Assembly (NCBI GenBank): GCA_903875605.1
Contig: CAIQWT010000031.1
Span: 1 to 59,119, forward strand
Origin: an uncultured Geobacteraceae bacterium
GTDB lineage: Bacteria > Desulfobacterota > Desulfuromonadia > Geobacterales > Pseudopelobacteraceae
Direction of reading: 5' to 3'
DNA length: 59,119 nucleotides
The notes under the pieces are model-generated. The model did no database searches, was not told the DNA's origin, and worked only from the letters and a program-made list of their open reading frames with translations. Position numbers and translations under genes: made by a program. The first letter of the stretch is position 1. The number at the start of each line of letters is the position of its first letter. Shown here in pieces: positions 43,903 through 53,300 of the stretch.

Positions 43903-43985
43903 ATACACGATAATACTAAACCATTCGCGAGGATGGGGCGGAAAGCCTAATGGGTCTCATTGAGACAGCCGGGTTGCCGAAATGA
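43903..43985 (+). ncRNA. GEMM-I cyclic-dinucleotide riboswitch, probably cGAMP type
   Basis: The aptamer contains the invariant blocks of GEMM-I: ACTAAACC, a P2 hairpin (CCATTCGCGAGGATGG), GGCGGAAAGCC, a P3 arm (GGGTCTC ... GAGACAGCC), and GGGTTGCC at 43971-43978. By hand alignment to the V. cholerae Vc2 aptamer, the base matching G20 (which contacts c-di-GMP) is A here, as in the GEMM-Ib class that prefers 3',3'-cGAMP and is found mainly in Geobacter. An expression platform terminator follows and shares the 3' strand of the aptamer, predicting an ON switch. Confidence 0.88.
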
Positions 43986-44011
43986 AAATTTATGGCAACC
44001 CGTTTTTTTTT
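43970..44011 (+). terminator. Riboswitch expression-platform terminator
   Basis: CGGGTTGCC (43970-43978), part of the aptamer's 3' strand, pairs with GGCAACCCG (43994-44002), followed by nine T. Ligand-stabilised aptamer would occupy the first strand and prevent termination. Confidence 0.9.
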
Positions 44012-44122
44012 GTAATGAACAGGACAAACAAGATATTTGTGGTCTTTTGTCGTGAATCGTTTTAGAATGGCCTCGCTTTAATGAGTGATATTACGGTTTT
44101 ATTTTTGTACAGGAGTCATCAC

Positions 44123-45442
44123 ATGAAGAAAACGTGTTGCACACTGCTATGCGCAGCATCAATTTTCGCGTCACCATGCGTAACTTTGGCCGCTGACGTC
44201 ACCATTGACTCCACTACTATGCTTGGCATTGCGAAGCGGGATATTTCCGGCTCATCGAAAGAAACTATTATACCAGCTACGCAGTTTCTTGGTTTGACCG
44301 CCGACAAAATGGCTGACGGTAACCTTTCGCTCCACCTGTATGGGTGGGGGCGGTCTGATCTGGCCGACAACAGCTATAACAATGATAAAAATGCAGGTAG
44401 CCTCACCTACGGCTACCTACAATATCGTTTTAACCACGCCAACGCCAACGTCCGCACTGGTCGGTTCTTTGTCCGCGAGGGTGTTGTCAACGAGCAGATT
44501 GATGGTGTCAGTGCCCGTACTGATCTACCAATGGGTTTTGGCCTGTCGGTATTTGGTGGTGCAACGGTACATACAGCTCATCTGAGTGGCGAAACCAGTG
44601 ATGGCAAAGGGGATACTCTCTATGGCGGTCGCGCCAATTTCCGCTACAATGGATTACTTGAAATTGGTCTTTCAGGGGTCTACGAAAGCGCTGCTCCGAT
44701 TCTTAAAACACTTCATGCCGCTGGAGATTACCGCCGGGTAGGAGGCGATATCTGGGTCACTCCAATAAAAACAATCGATATCGTCGGACATAGCAGTTAT
44801 AACCCGGAAACCCAGCAGTTTGCCGAACACTCATATCTGTTTAATCTCAAGGCGACTCAAAAACTTGTTTTGACAGGAGAGTTCAATCGTCACTTTGAAC
44901 AAAGTTACCTGTTCCCCAGGACCACGTTCTCAGCCACACTTCTCAACCCCAACGACAAATCAAGTTCTGCTGGGGGGAGTACCTCCTACGAAATAAGCAA
45001 AAACGTCGAAATATCCGGTGATTACAAACATTACACCCGTGAGTTTGGTTCTGCCGACCGTTTTGGCGGAGAAACACGTGTCAACTATAAAGACAATTCC
45101 GTACGCGGCGGCATTGGTTATCACTACCTTAATGCCGGACAAGGATTTGCCATCACTCCTTACACCTCAGCCTCCTACCATGAACTGCGTTGTTTTGCCA
45201 TGCATGATTCTAAAAGCTACTTTGCTGCGGTCGATCTCCTGGGCAACTTTTTTAAAGAAAAAATCTACAATCAAAGCAGCGCCTGGGAGGCTACCACAAC
45301 TATCGGCTATCACTTCACTCCCGCTCTGGCACTTTCAGGAGACCTCACTTATGGCAGAAACCCCCAATTTACCGAAGAGGCCAAAGCGCTTCTCCGCTTG
45401 ACCTACAATATGACTTACCCCGGTACCGGAGGGAAAAAATGA
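44123..45442 (+). CDS. Outer-membrane beta-barrel protein of the cytochrome cluster
   Basis: From the ATG at 44123 (CAGGAG before it) the product is 439 residues. A signal peptide (KKTCCTLLCAASIFASPCVTLAA) precedes a long run of alternating strands such as GNLSLHLYGWGRSDL, YGYLQYRFNHANANVRTGRFFV, ANFRYNGLLEIGLSGVYE and TTIGYHFTPALALSGDLTYG, typical of a 16-20-strand barrel. No haem motifs are present. Geobacter porin-cytochrome conduits consist of a barrel with periplasmic and surface cytochromes; this gene, first behind a riboswitch and overlapping a cytochrome gene, is the likely porin. It is not one of the MtrB-type sequences I could name. Confidence 0.78.
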   Translation: MKKTCCTLLCAASIFASPCVTLAADVTIDSTTMLGIAKRDISGSSKETIIPATQFLGLTADKMADGNLSLHLYGWGRSDLADNSYNNDKNAGSLTYGYLQYRFNHANANVRTGRFFVREGVVNEQIDGVSARTDLPMGFGLSVFGGATVHTAHLSGETSDGKGDTLYGGRANFRYNGLLEIGLSGVYESAAPILKTLHAAGDYRRVGGDIWVTPIKTIDIVGHSSYNPETQQFAEHSYLFNLKATQKLVLTGEFNRHFEQSYLFPRTTFSATLLNPNDKSSSAGGSTSYEISKNVEISGDYKHYTREFGSADRFGGETRVNYKDNSVRGGIGYHYLNAGQGFAITPYTSASYHELRCFAMHDSKSYFAAVDLLGNFFKEKIYNQSSAWEATTTIGYHFTPALALSGDLTYGRNPQFTEEAKALLRLTYNMTYPGTGGKK

Positions 45443-45915
45443 AAAACGAAAAAATGATGTTCCCGCTTATGGCAGTGGTCGGACTCTTTGTCATTGTCGC
45501 CTCCTGTGCCCAGATGAAAACGATTCCCGGTCTCCCCGCATCGCATCCTGAAGCGCTAGCCGTTGGTCAGCAGGTAAACTGTGCCGAATGTCATGAAGAT
45601 CAGCAAAAGGGCACCATGAAGGCGTTCAATGCCTTCAGTCACACGCGTGCTTTCGTCAAAACTCATCGCTTCTATGCCGCATCGGATGATCGTCTCTGTT
45701 CAACTTGCCATAAAAGCTCCTTCTGTAATGACTGCCACACCAATAAGACCGAAATAAAACCATCAAGTCGCTATGGCGACCGGCCTGACCGCGAATTTCA
45801 GCATCGCGGCAACTTCATGACGATGCACAAGATCGAAGGAAAACTGGATCCAGCCAGTTGCTACCGCTGCCATGGCAGAGCCAATAACGGCCGCTGCGTC
45901 GCATGCCACAGATAG
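45439..45915 (+). CDS. Pentahaem c-type cytochrome lipoprotein
   Basis: This 158-residue protein has a signal peptide with lipobox IVASC and five CXXCH motifs: CAECH, CSTCH, CNDCH, CYRCH and CVACH, with additional His residues for axial ligation. Its ATG overlaps the end of the porin gene (ATGA), so the two are translationally coupled. It is expected to sit on the outer membrane (inner or outer face) and to pass electrons to or from the barrel complex. Five haems over about 120 residues is a compact wire. Confidence 0.9.
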   Translation: MKNEKMMFPLMAVVGLFVIVASCAQMKTIPGLPASHPEALAVGQQVNCAECHEDQQKGTMKAFNAFSHTRAFVKTHRFYAASDDRLCSTCHKSSFCNDCHTNKTEIKPSSRYGDRPDREFQHRGNFMTMHKIEGKLDPASCYRCHGRANNGRCVACHR

Positions 45916-45926
45916 GAGATATGGAC

Positions 45927-47111
45927 ATGCACCTTTTTCGCTATCTGCCTCTATTAATATGTATTTCACTTGTTAGCGGGTGCGGGAAGATCAATGAAAA
46001 CGCCCCAGCTCTCGGATCCACAGCCAAGCACCCCATAGATTGGATCTCGGCTCATCGCGGTGAGTACATTAAATCTCCTGATCAGTGCCGCAGCTGTCAC
46101 GGTAATGAACTAACCGGTGGTATTACAAAAATAGACTGTTTCAATCAGGCCGGTTTAAGTCAATGTCACGCCGATGGTCATGGCCCGCGCCCGACCGGCC
46201 ATTCTCTGCCATTCAAGGATCCTGCTCTTCACGGAACCCTGGCGAAGAAGGATCTTCTTTTCTGTCAGGCGTGTCACGGTGATTCCGGTGGTGCCGGGAG
46301 TAACCCCTCCTTTAACATATCTATAGGCTCCCTGCCGACAGGGTGCGAAGCGTCCGGCTGTCATCTGGTAACCATGGCACATCCAAAACCGTGGAAAAGT
46401 CACGGAAGCTCCGGCAATTTCGTCAATGCCTGTGCACTGTGCCATGGTTCAGCGTTTGGTGGCGGGCACGGCCCTGCCTGTAGCTCATGTCACAAGCTGC
46501 TTGTGGCCGGAATCATTCCTGTTTTCGGTCAATGTGTTTCTTGCCACGGGAATCCACCTAATGGTCTAGCGGCACCGAATCGTGCCGGTTCTCATGCTGT
46601 CCATCTTGCGCTTACAGGGGTGTCAGGCAACTGTTCTGTCTGCCATAATGGTGGTGGTAGCGGCGGGGTAAACCACGGATCTGCCTTAACTACGGCCTTT
46701 GCTGCCAATATCACCACAAATTCGGGTACAGCCTCATTTAATGGGACCTCATGTGCCAATATATCCTGCCACGGTGGCCAAACAACACCGATCTGGGGCG
46801 GAAGTCTGACGGTACTCTCCAACTGTACAAAATGCCATCAGTCGGGCGCTTCAGAGTACACCGGCTATTATTCCGGGCAGCATACAAAACATCTGAACAC
46901 AGGAATCGCCTGTACAGATTGTCATGATATGTCAAATACCTCAGCTCATTTCGGCAACGTTACCACGAAGCTTTTTGAAACCCAGCCGTACTCAACATTG
47001 CGCAGTTATCTTAGTTACAACCAGTCAGCCCAGAGCTGCACTGTAAGTAATCCGCCGCCTCAGGGCGTGCAGTTCACCGGTTGCCACAGCGGGTCTAAAA
47101 ACTGGAAATAA
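45927..47111 (+). CDS. Multihaem c-type cytochrome lipoprotein
   Basis: I take the ATG at 45927 (eight bases after GGAG); two other in-frame ATGs (45903, 45921) lie inside or against the ribosome binding site. The 394-residue product has a signal peptide with lipobox LVSGC. It has eight CXXCH motifs (CRSCH, CQACH, CALCH, CSSCH, CVSCH, CSVCH, CTKCH, CTDCH) and two CX4CH (CEASGCH, CANISCH). Two further CH dipeptides have a more distant upstream Cys: CFNQAGLSQCH (CX8CH) and CTVSNPPPQGVQFTGCH (CX14CH). So 10 haems are likely and up to 12 possible. It follows the pentahaem gene and is probably the surface or periplasmic partner of the same complex. Confidence 0.88.
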   Translation: MHLFRYLPLLICISLVSGCGKINENAPALGSTAKHPIDWISAHRGEYIKSPDQCRSCHGNELTGGITKIDCFNQAGLSQCHADGHGPRPTGHSLPFKDPALHGTLAKKDLLFCQACHGDSGGAGSNPSFNISIGSLPTGCEASGCHLVTMAHPKPWKSHGSSGNFVNACALCHGSAFGGGHGPACSSCHKLLVAGIIPVFGQCVSCHGNPPNGLAAPNRAGSHAVHLALTGVSGNCSVCHNGGGSGGVNHGSALTTAFAANITTNSGTASFNGTSCANISCHGGQTTPIWGGSLTVLSNCTKCHQSGASEYTGYYSGQHTKHLNTGIACTDCHDMSNTSAHFGNVTTKLFETQPYSTLRSYLSYNQSAQSCTVSNPPPQGVQFTGCHSGSKNWK

Positions 47112-47169
47112 GTGTGGAAGTGAATAGTACATTAAGCAGACGCTGTTCCGTTCCCGGAGAGGAAATTTT

Positions 47170-49776
47170 ATGACCAATCATGTTGGACGATTTATATGTT
47201 GCTCAACGCTCTTGATTTTCAGCTTGCTACTGAATGCCGGCCCGGCGTTCCCGGCAATAGCACCGGATGTTACCTCGCTCTCGTCCATTTCGGCATCTCT
47301 CAGCACGCCGGTACGATTGGCAGCCGATATTTCAGGATCTCTGTATGTCAGCGACCCTCGAAGTAGAGGTATAGTAAAATTTGCCAGTGATGGTAGTCAT
47401 GCCGCTACGATTCCTGTCGGTACCGGTATTCTTGGTGTCGCCGTTACGGCAACTGGAGAGATACTTGTCTGTCAGGGAACTTCTGTCGCGGTTTATTCTT
47501 CAACGGGAACTAAGCTGAAAGAATTCGGTACGTTCACCAAGGCAAACGGGATATCAATAACAAAAAACGGCGTAATATTTGTTGTCGACAGCCTCAGCAA
47601 CAGCATTCAGGCATTTAATGCCTCAGATTATTCACCGCATAAAATTGGCGCCTCAAACAGCTTTGGTACTGCAGGAACCGCCTCCGGCCAGTTTAGGCAA
47701 CCGACCGGAATTGCATACGAAAAAGTCGCAGATCAGATCGCTGTAGTGGATACGCGTAACGGCAGAATCCAGTTTTTCTCGACAACAGGTGTCTATCAAA
47801 AAAGTATCGGCTCCTTTGGTGCCGGGCCGCTTAAATTTACCTCTCCACAGTCCGTTTCCTTTGAGTACAGCACCGATCAGACGGTATTGAAGAGAATCTA
47901 TGTTGTCGACTCATTCCAGAGTACAATTCAGGTAATTGATGCTGCTACCAGCGAGTTTGTTCGCTATATCGGCGGATACGGCGTTACCGACGGTAAGCTG
48001 GTGACTCCGTCGGACATCCTCTTTGATAAAAACAGTCGTCTCGTGGTGGCAAACGGTACCGGCAAGCTGTCGCTCTTTGGTGTCGCCGATCCCTCTCTTG
48101 GCCCGTTCCTGCAGATAGACACGGTGCCGCAGGCAACCAACCTGACTACGCTGACAATTACGGGAACAACTACCGGTACAGCGGTGTCAATTAATGGTGT
48201 CCCCGGCACTCTTGTCGGTACTGTCTGGAGCGGAAACGTCAGTCTTACTCCGGGTGTGAATCCGGTTACTGTTGTTGCTTCTGATGCAAAAGGCTCAACA
48301 TCCCGGATGTTAACTGTTACAGCGCTTGCGCCTGCTGTTAATCCTGTGAGTTTAACCGTAACACCTGTTGCCACGCAGACATCACAATCAGCTTTGACAC
48401 TCTCAGGAACGGTTACTGAAGGGGCCAGCGTAACTGTTAATGGTGCGGCAGCTCTTGTCACCGGCGCAGCCTGGAGCATGAAAATAAATTTGAGCACCGG
48501 CTTGAATACTCTCCGGATTATCGCCAGCAAAGCCGGGATGGGCAACAGTACTGCCGATGTGTCGGTCGTTCTCGATGCCAGCACGCCTGTTATTGCTACA
48601 CGCCTGCCATCACCAGGAAGCGTTTTCAGCACACCGCTGCAGACTCTTTCGGGTACTGTCAGCTCGTCAAATGCCACAACGATTATTGTAACCGTAAACG
48701 GAACGAGTCAAACTTCGCCTGTCAGTGACGGTATCTTTTTCGTGCCGGTTGTGCTCGCACTTGGTAACAACAATATTTCCATCGTGGGCGTAGACTCTTT
48801 TGGTGCGACTACTCAGGCTTTGGCAAGTTCTGTGTCCTATAATCCACAAACACCGAAGGTAATTATTGCTACTCCTGCTGCCGCTGTAAGCGGGACAGCG
48901 ACCTATCGCCTTGAAGGTACGGCGCCCTCTGGCAGCAGTGTGACTATAAACGGTGCTGCTGCCGTGCTCAGCGGGGTAGGTTGGAGTGCGGATGTACAGC
49001 TGTCCCCCGGCGTTAATAACTTTGAGGTCAAAGCGAGCCAGGCTTCCGGAGTATCAACCACGGCTGTCACAGCCGTGGCATATTCTCCCGGCCTGCCTTC
49101 ACTTTCTATCACCTCTCCGGCAAAGGATTCTCCTGTCGCGACTTCTTACAATAACGTGTCCGGTACAGCTTCTCCCAGTGCTATCGTAAGCGCACGGGTT
49201 AATGATGTCCCGGCATCGGTTACCACATCTGCATCAGGTTCCTTCTCAATTGCCATCCCCACGTTGACAACTCCCGGAACATATACGGTTACCGTGAGCG
49301 TCACCGATGCTACCGGTGCTACTTCAACCAGTTCAAGATCGATCCTTTATGACCCGAATTCTCCGGTGATTAACAGCGTTACGACATCTCCAATAAAGGT
49401 CACTGCTCCAGGCGGGGTGTTGGTTGCCAAAGACAAAAATGGAGCGGTAGGGGCTTCGACGGTTACGAACGGTATCGCAACACTTGACTTGACTGGAGTA
49501 AGCTACGATCCGGCGACACTTAATATTCAGGCTCTTTCTCCTGCAGGCTCGAGCAGCAGGAACGGTGATCTTAACGGAGATGGAAAGCTGGATATTGCCG
49601 ATGCGTTGCTGGCGTTGCGTGTGCTTGTTGGGCTTGAACCAGAATTATCAGCGCAGCAGTTGCTTCGTGGCGATGTTGGGCCAATTACCAATGGTGAACC
49701 CACCGTTGATGGGCAGATAAAAATGTCTGATATAGTCGTTATTATGGAAAAAATAATCGGGTTGTCGACGTGGTGA
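47170..49776 (+). CDS. Secreted NHL-repeat / Ig-like protein with C-terminal dockerin
   Basis: The 868-residue protein begins with a signal peptide (LLIFSLLLNAGPAFP). An NHL-type beta-propeller (about 45-310, units such as GQFRQPTGIAYEKV, IAVVDTRNGRIQFFS and IYVVDSFQSTIQVID) comes next. About five bacterial Ig-like repeats (about 325-780, each with a GTxxxGxxVxVNG core and LxxGxNxxxV) follow. The end (about 790-868) is a type I dockerin: NGDLNGDGKLDIADALLALRV gives one Ca-binding loop and helix, and VDGQIKMSDIVVIMEKIIG the second. It contains no haem motifs. It is likely extracellular; the dockerin could attach it to the cohesin-like lipoprotein encoded next. GAGGAAAT precedes the ATG. Confidence 0.85.
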   Translation: MTNHVGRFICCSTLLIFSLLLNAGPAFPAIAPDVTSLSSISASLSTPVRLAADISGSLYVSDPRSRGIVKFASDGSHAATIPVGTGILGVAVTATGEILVCQGTSVAVYSSTGTKLKEFGTFTKANGISITKNGVIFVVDSLSNSIQAFNASDYSPHKIGASNSFGTAGTASGQFRQPTGIAYEKVADQIAVVDTRNGRIQFFSTTGVYQKSIGSFGAGPLKFTSPQSVSFEYSTDQTVLKRIYVVDSFQSTIQVIDAATSEFVRYIGGYGVTDGKLVTPSDILFDKNSRLVVANGTGKLSLFGVADPSLGPFLQIDTVPQATNLTTLTITGTTTGTAVSINGVPGTLVGTVWSGNVSLTPGVNPVTVVASDAKGSTSRMLTVTALAPAVNPVSLTVTPVATQTSQSALTLSGTVTEGASVTVNGAAALVTGAAWSMKINLSTGLNTLRIIASKAGMGNSTADVSVVLDASTPVIATRLPSPGSVFSTPLQTLSGTVSSSNATTIIVTVNGTSQTSPVSDGIFFVPVVLALGNNNISIVGVDSFGATTQALASSVSYNPQTPKVIIATPAAAVSGTATYRLEGTAPSGSSVTINGAAAVLSGVGWSADVQLSPGVNNFEVKASQASGVSTTAVTAVAYSPGLPSLSITSPAKDSPVATSYNNVSGTASPSAIVSARVNDVPASVTTSASGSFSIAIPTLTTPGTYTVTVSVTDATGATSTSSRSILYDPNSPVINSVTTSPIKVTAPGGVLVAKDKNGAVGASTVTNGIATLDLTGVSYDPATLNIQALSPAGSSSRNGDLNGDGKLDIADALLALRVLVGLEPELSAQQLLRGDVGPITNGEPTVDGQIKMSDIVVIMEKIIGLSTW

Positions 49777-49808
49777 CAAAAGCCGTAAATGCCGGTATCG
49801 GAGTTTCT

Positions 49809-50309
49809 ATGAAAATTATATGCTTATGCATGACACTGATGGGACTGCTTGTCCTTCAGGCGTGTGGAGGTGGTGCCGTAGATGGGAGTACCGTCGCCCG
49901 CCCACAGAAAACGGCCATCGTAGAATTTGCAGTATCTGCCGCAGATGCAACATCAATAGTTAAAGGTGTCACAATGGTAGTTAGGCTGCCACCTGGAGTG
50001 ACTGTCTCCACTGAAGCGGGAAGCACTATAATAAACGCCGCAGTGTTACAAGGTGTTAACTCCTTTCAGATACTCACATCTAATTATTTGGTGGCAGATA
50101 ATGAAGTAAGAATTCCTGCAATCAATATTTCCAATACAATTGAGAATATTGTCTTTGCAAGGCTTACCTGTAATGTCGTGTCCGGGCAAACGTTGATGGA
50201 ATCCCAATTTACTTCGCTTGTGCCGGTTCTATTTGATCCTAGTGGGGCCGGTGGTCAAGATCTTAAGAACAGTGTCAACCCTAAAATTTCGGTCACTTTT
50301 GGATACTGA
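49809..50309 (+). CDS. Cohesin-like lipoprotein
   Basis: I take the ATG at 49809 (CGGAG before it) as the start, giving 166 residues; a GTG at 49770 overlapping the upstream gene's end is in frame but would precede the signal peptide by 13 residues. A signal peptide with lipobox VLQAC (Cys near 19) precedes a beta-sandwich-like region: TAIVEFAVSAAD, VKGVTMVVRLPPGVTVS, SFQILTSNYLVADNEVRIPA and IVFARLTCNVVSGQ. The strand order and the VRLPPGVTV element resemble Geobacter cohesin-like domains. The dockerin protein directly upstream supports this. I cannot exclude another Ig-type fold. Confidence 0.6.
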   Translation: MKIICLCMTLMGLLVLQACGGGAVDGSTVARPQKTAIVEFAVSAADATSIVKGVTMVVRLPPGVTVSTEAGSTIINAAVLQGVNSFQILTSNYLVADNEVRIPAINISNTIENIVFARLTCNVVSGQTLMESQFTSLVPVLFDPSGAGGQDLKNSVNPKISVTFGY

Positions 50310-50375
50310 AGTTAATGAAGTTGAGTTCTACTTAAACACGAACAAAAAGTTGTTTATGCTGTCCAGGAGTGAATT

Positions 50376-53300
50376 ATGAAGAGATCTATATTTATGGCTC
50401 TGGTTATTATGGTTCAAGCCATGCTGCTGACGGTTGGTGCGTTTGCTGCAGTAACGGTGTCTCCTCCACATTCTGACGAGACATCAGGCTTTGTATGCAC
50501 CACCTGCCATACCACTCATCTGACTCTTGGCAGCACAGGCTACAATAATGTATGCCAGAACTGCCACCGCCCCGGTGACCCTGCCGCCGGCAGTAAGCCG
50601 ATTACTTTGGCCGATGCAGCAAACCCTTTTGGCAGCCACTCAAGTACCGGGCTTTCAAGAATGTATCAGACCTCGCATCGCTGGGATGGTTCTGATACAA
50701 ATCCCGCAGCTGGCGCTCAGCGGCCACTTCAGGCCCAGATGACGACAAACAATCTTCGTGCCCGTACTGATGGCCAACTCGCCTGTGTCCGTTGTCACAA
50801 TCAGCATGACAACAGCAACGGCAGTTTCTTGCGAATGGCCAACGATCAGGACCAACTATGTATGGATTGTCACCGTACTCGTAATGTTCAAACTCACACC
50901 AGTGGAAGTCATCCTGTCGGTGTCCCTTTTAATGCCTCGAAAAACGGTTTTAAAGCTATTCCTGCCAATAGCACCAATCCCACTGCTGATCTTAATAATA
51001 ATCTTAAAAACGGTAATGTTTCCTGTTCCACCTGCCATGGTGTCCACTTCTCCGATTCCCGCAGCAGCACGGTTGACGACAGTGCACATTTTGCCAACCT
51101 CAGCAGCGGGGATGGTTTTATCTTGAGAACTGACCGGCGTGGTGTTGACCCCGGTGCCCGCAATGACAGTCCCAATATCTGTTCCTCCTGTCACGCCGGG
51201 AAAAAGAGTCATAACATGGCTGGACAGGATGTTCAGTGCGCTGATTGCCACGGTGCTCATGTCGAATATGATCCAAATGATTTGAACGGTAGCAAGGGAA
51301 CCAATATTTATCTGATTCGCCGCAATCTTGTCGCCAAAGACGGCAAACCAACTTTGAAAGGCGGTAAGTTGAATCAGGTGTTCTTCCGTTATACCGGCTC
51401 GCAGAAAGAGTATACAAATGCCCAGGGAACCGGAGTCTGTCAAGGGTGCCACGCTGTTCCGGCTCCGGACAATGTTTTCGGCTATCCACCTGAGCACGCG
51501 AGCAGTGATCCGAAAGTATGTAATACCTGCCATTTCCACAACAGCACTAATGGCTCGTTCTCCGGAGCATGCACAACCTGCCATGGCTATCCGCCTTCAA
51601 CCGCCAACGGTCTGGTAGGCTATGCCCGTCCCGAGGATGCAAAAACCGGTGCCACGCAGGACAGTCCCGGTGCCCACGTAACGCATGCAACCGGTCGCTA
51701 TATGGCTTGCAATACATGCCACACCGGTTATGCCGGAAAAACAATGCCAAGTAATACCATTGATATTGGTTTCGCGATTAACGGCAGTAACTTCAGAGGG
51801 TTCGCCGGGAATGTCGCCGGGGGGGGCTTTAATGGTACTACCCTGAACAGTGGCTACAGCTGGAGTAACGGCAGTAATACGACTCTTACGACAGGTAACA
51901 GTTCGATTACCTGCAGCAACTATTGTCATGGTTCAACACTGACTGGCGGCACCATCACGAAGCCGACCTGGACGATAAGTGATGGAAGCCAGAAAACCTG
52001 CGGAACCTGCCACGGGGTGACTCCTGCAACAGCGCCGATTGCCGGCAGCCATACGCGCCATGCTGCTGTCAGTGCCATTCCCTGCGCATCATGTCATGGC
52101 GCACGATTGAATAACGACCATGTAAATGGTTCTGTAGAGTGGGATTTAGGAACCCTGTCCGGTGGGGCAACGTATAAAGGCTCAGTAAGCGGCAGTACAG
52201 GTGCTATTGCGCCGAGCGCCAGCTACGGCAGTTGCGCCAACGTATCTTGTCACAGTTCCGGCCAGGCCGCCGACGGCACAGCTGCACCACTCACCTACGG
52301 TACTCCTGTGTGGGGTGGCGCGCTTTCCTGCGGCGACTGCCATAAGAACATGAAGACAGATGTTACCGCACCCGGCAGTCACATAAAACACGCTCAGTCT
52401 GCCGGCATTGCCTGTGCAATCTGCCATAACGGCTATACTGAAACATCAACCAGTGCGACAACACACGGTGACGGCTCCGTCAACCTTGCTTTCAGTGGAA
52501 TAGCCGCAACTACCTCATATTCTCAGGGTGCAGCCCATACGCTCGGCAACGGCTATGGCACCTGCTCTACCGCCTATTGCCACAGCGCCGGGCAAAGCTC
52601 TACCGGTGGGGCACTTACCGCCGGAGACTATGCAACACCAGGGTGGGGCGGAGCAGCACTCGGCTGCGGCAGCTGTCACAAAAATATGGACAGCGACCCT
52701 GCCGCACCCGGCAGCCACGTGAAACATGCCCAGACGGCAGCGATTGCCTGTGCCGCCTGCCATGCCGGCTACACCGAAACAACAGTTGTCTCCTCAACTC
52801 ATGCCAACAAAAATATAGACCTTAGCTTTGCAGGTACAGCAGCAGGCACCGCATACGGTAAAGGAACCGGCTATGCTGCCGGCAGCAGCGTATATGCAAC
52901 ATGTACCACCAGCTACTGCCACAGCACCGGCCAGAGCCTGACCGGCAGCGGCACAACACCAGTCTGGGGCGGAGCAGCACTCGGCTGCGGCAGCTGTCAC
53001 GTTGATATGTCATCAAGCTCATCAGCAACCGGCAGCCATATCAAACACGCCAGAACCTATGGTATTTCCTGCGACGTATGCCACGGGACAGGTTATTCCG
53101 CAACATCAGTCGTGTATCCAGGCCATGTCAATAAAACAATCAATCTTGCCTCCGGCATCGGTTACAGCAATGGCGCAAGCTTTGTGCCCGGTACTTCCTA
53201 CGGAACATGCAGCACCACCACATGCCATAGCAACGGCACAACCACCGCCTGGGGATCCGGCCCGCTTCCCGCAGACTGCTCCGGCTGCCACGGCATCAAG

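Noticed and set aside
47964-48677. A 237-codon open frame antisense to the NHL/Ig-like gene
   Set aside because: Low-complexity Val/Thr-rich translation caused by Ig-like repeats on the sense strand; no ribosome binding site.
50856-51584. A 242-codon open frame antisense to the giant cytochrome gene, and similar shorter ones up to 58.8 kb
   Set aside because: Gly/Ala/Thr-rich coding DNA leaves few stops on the other strand. The sense frame has a signal peptide and dozens of haem motifs.
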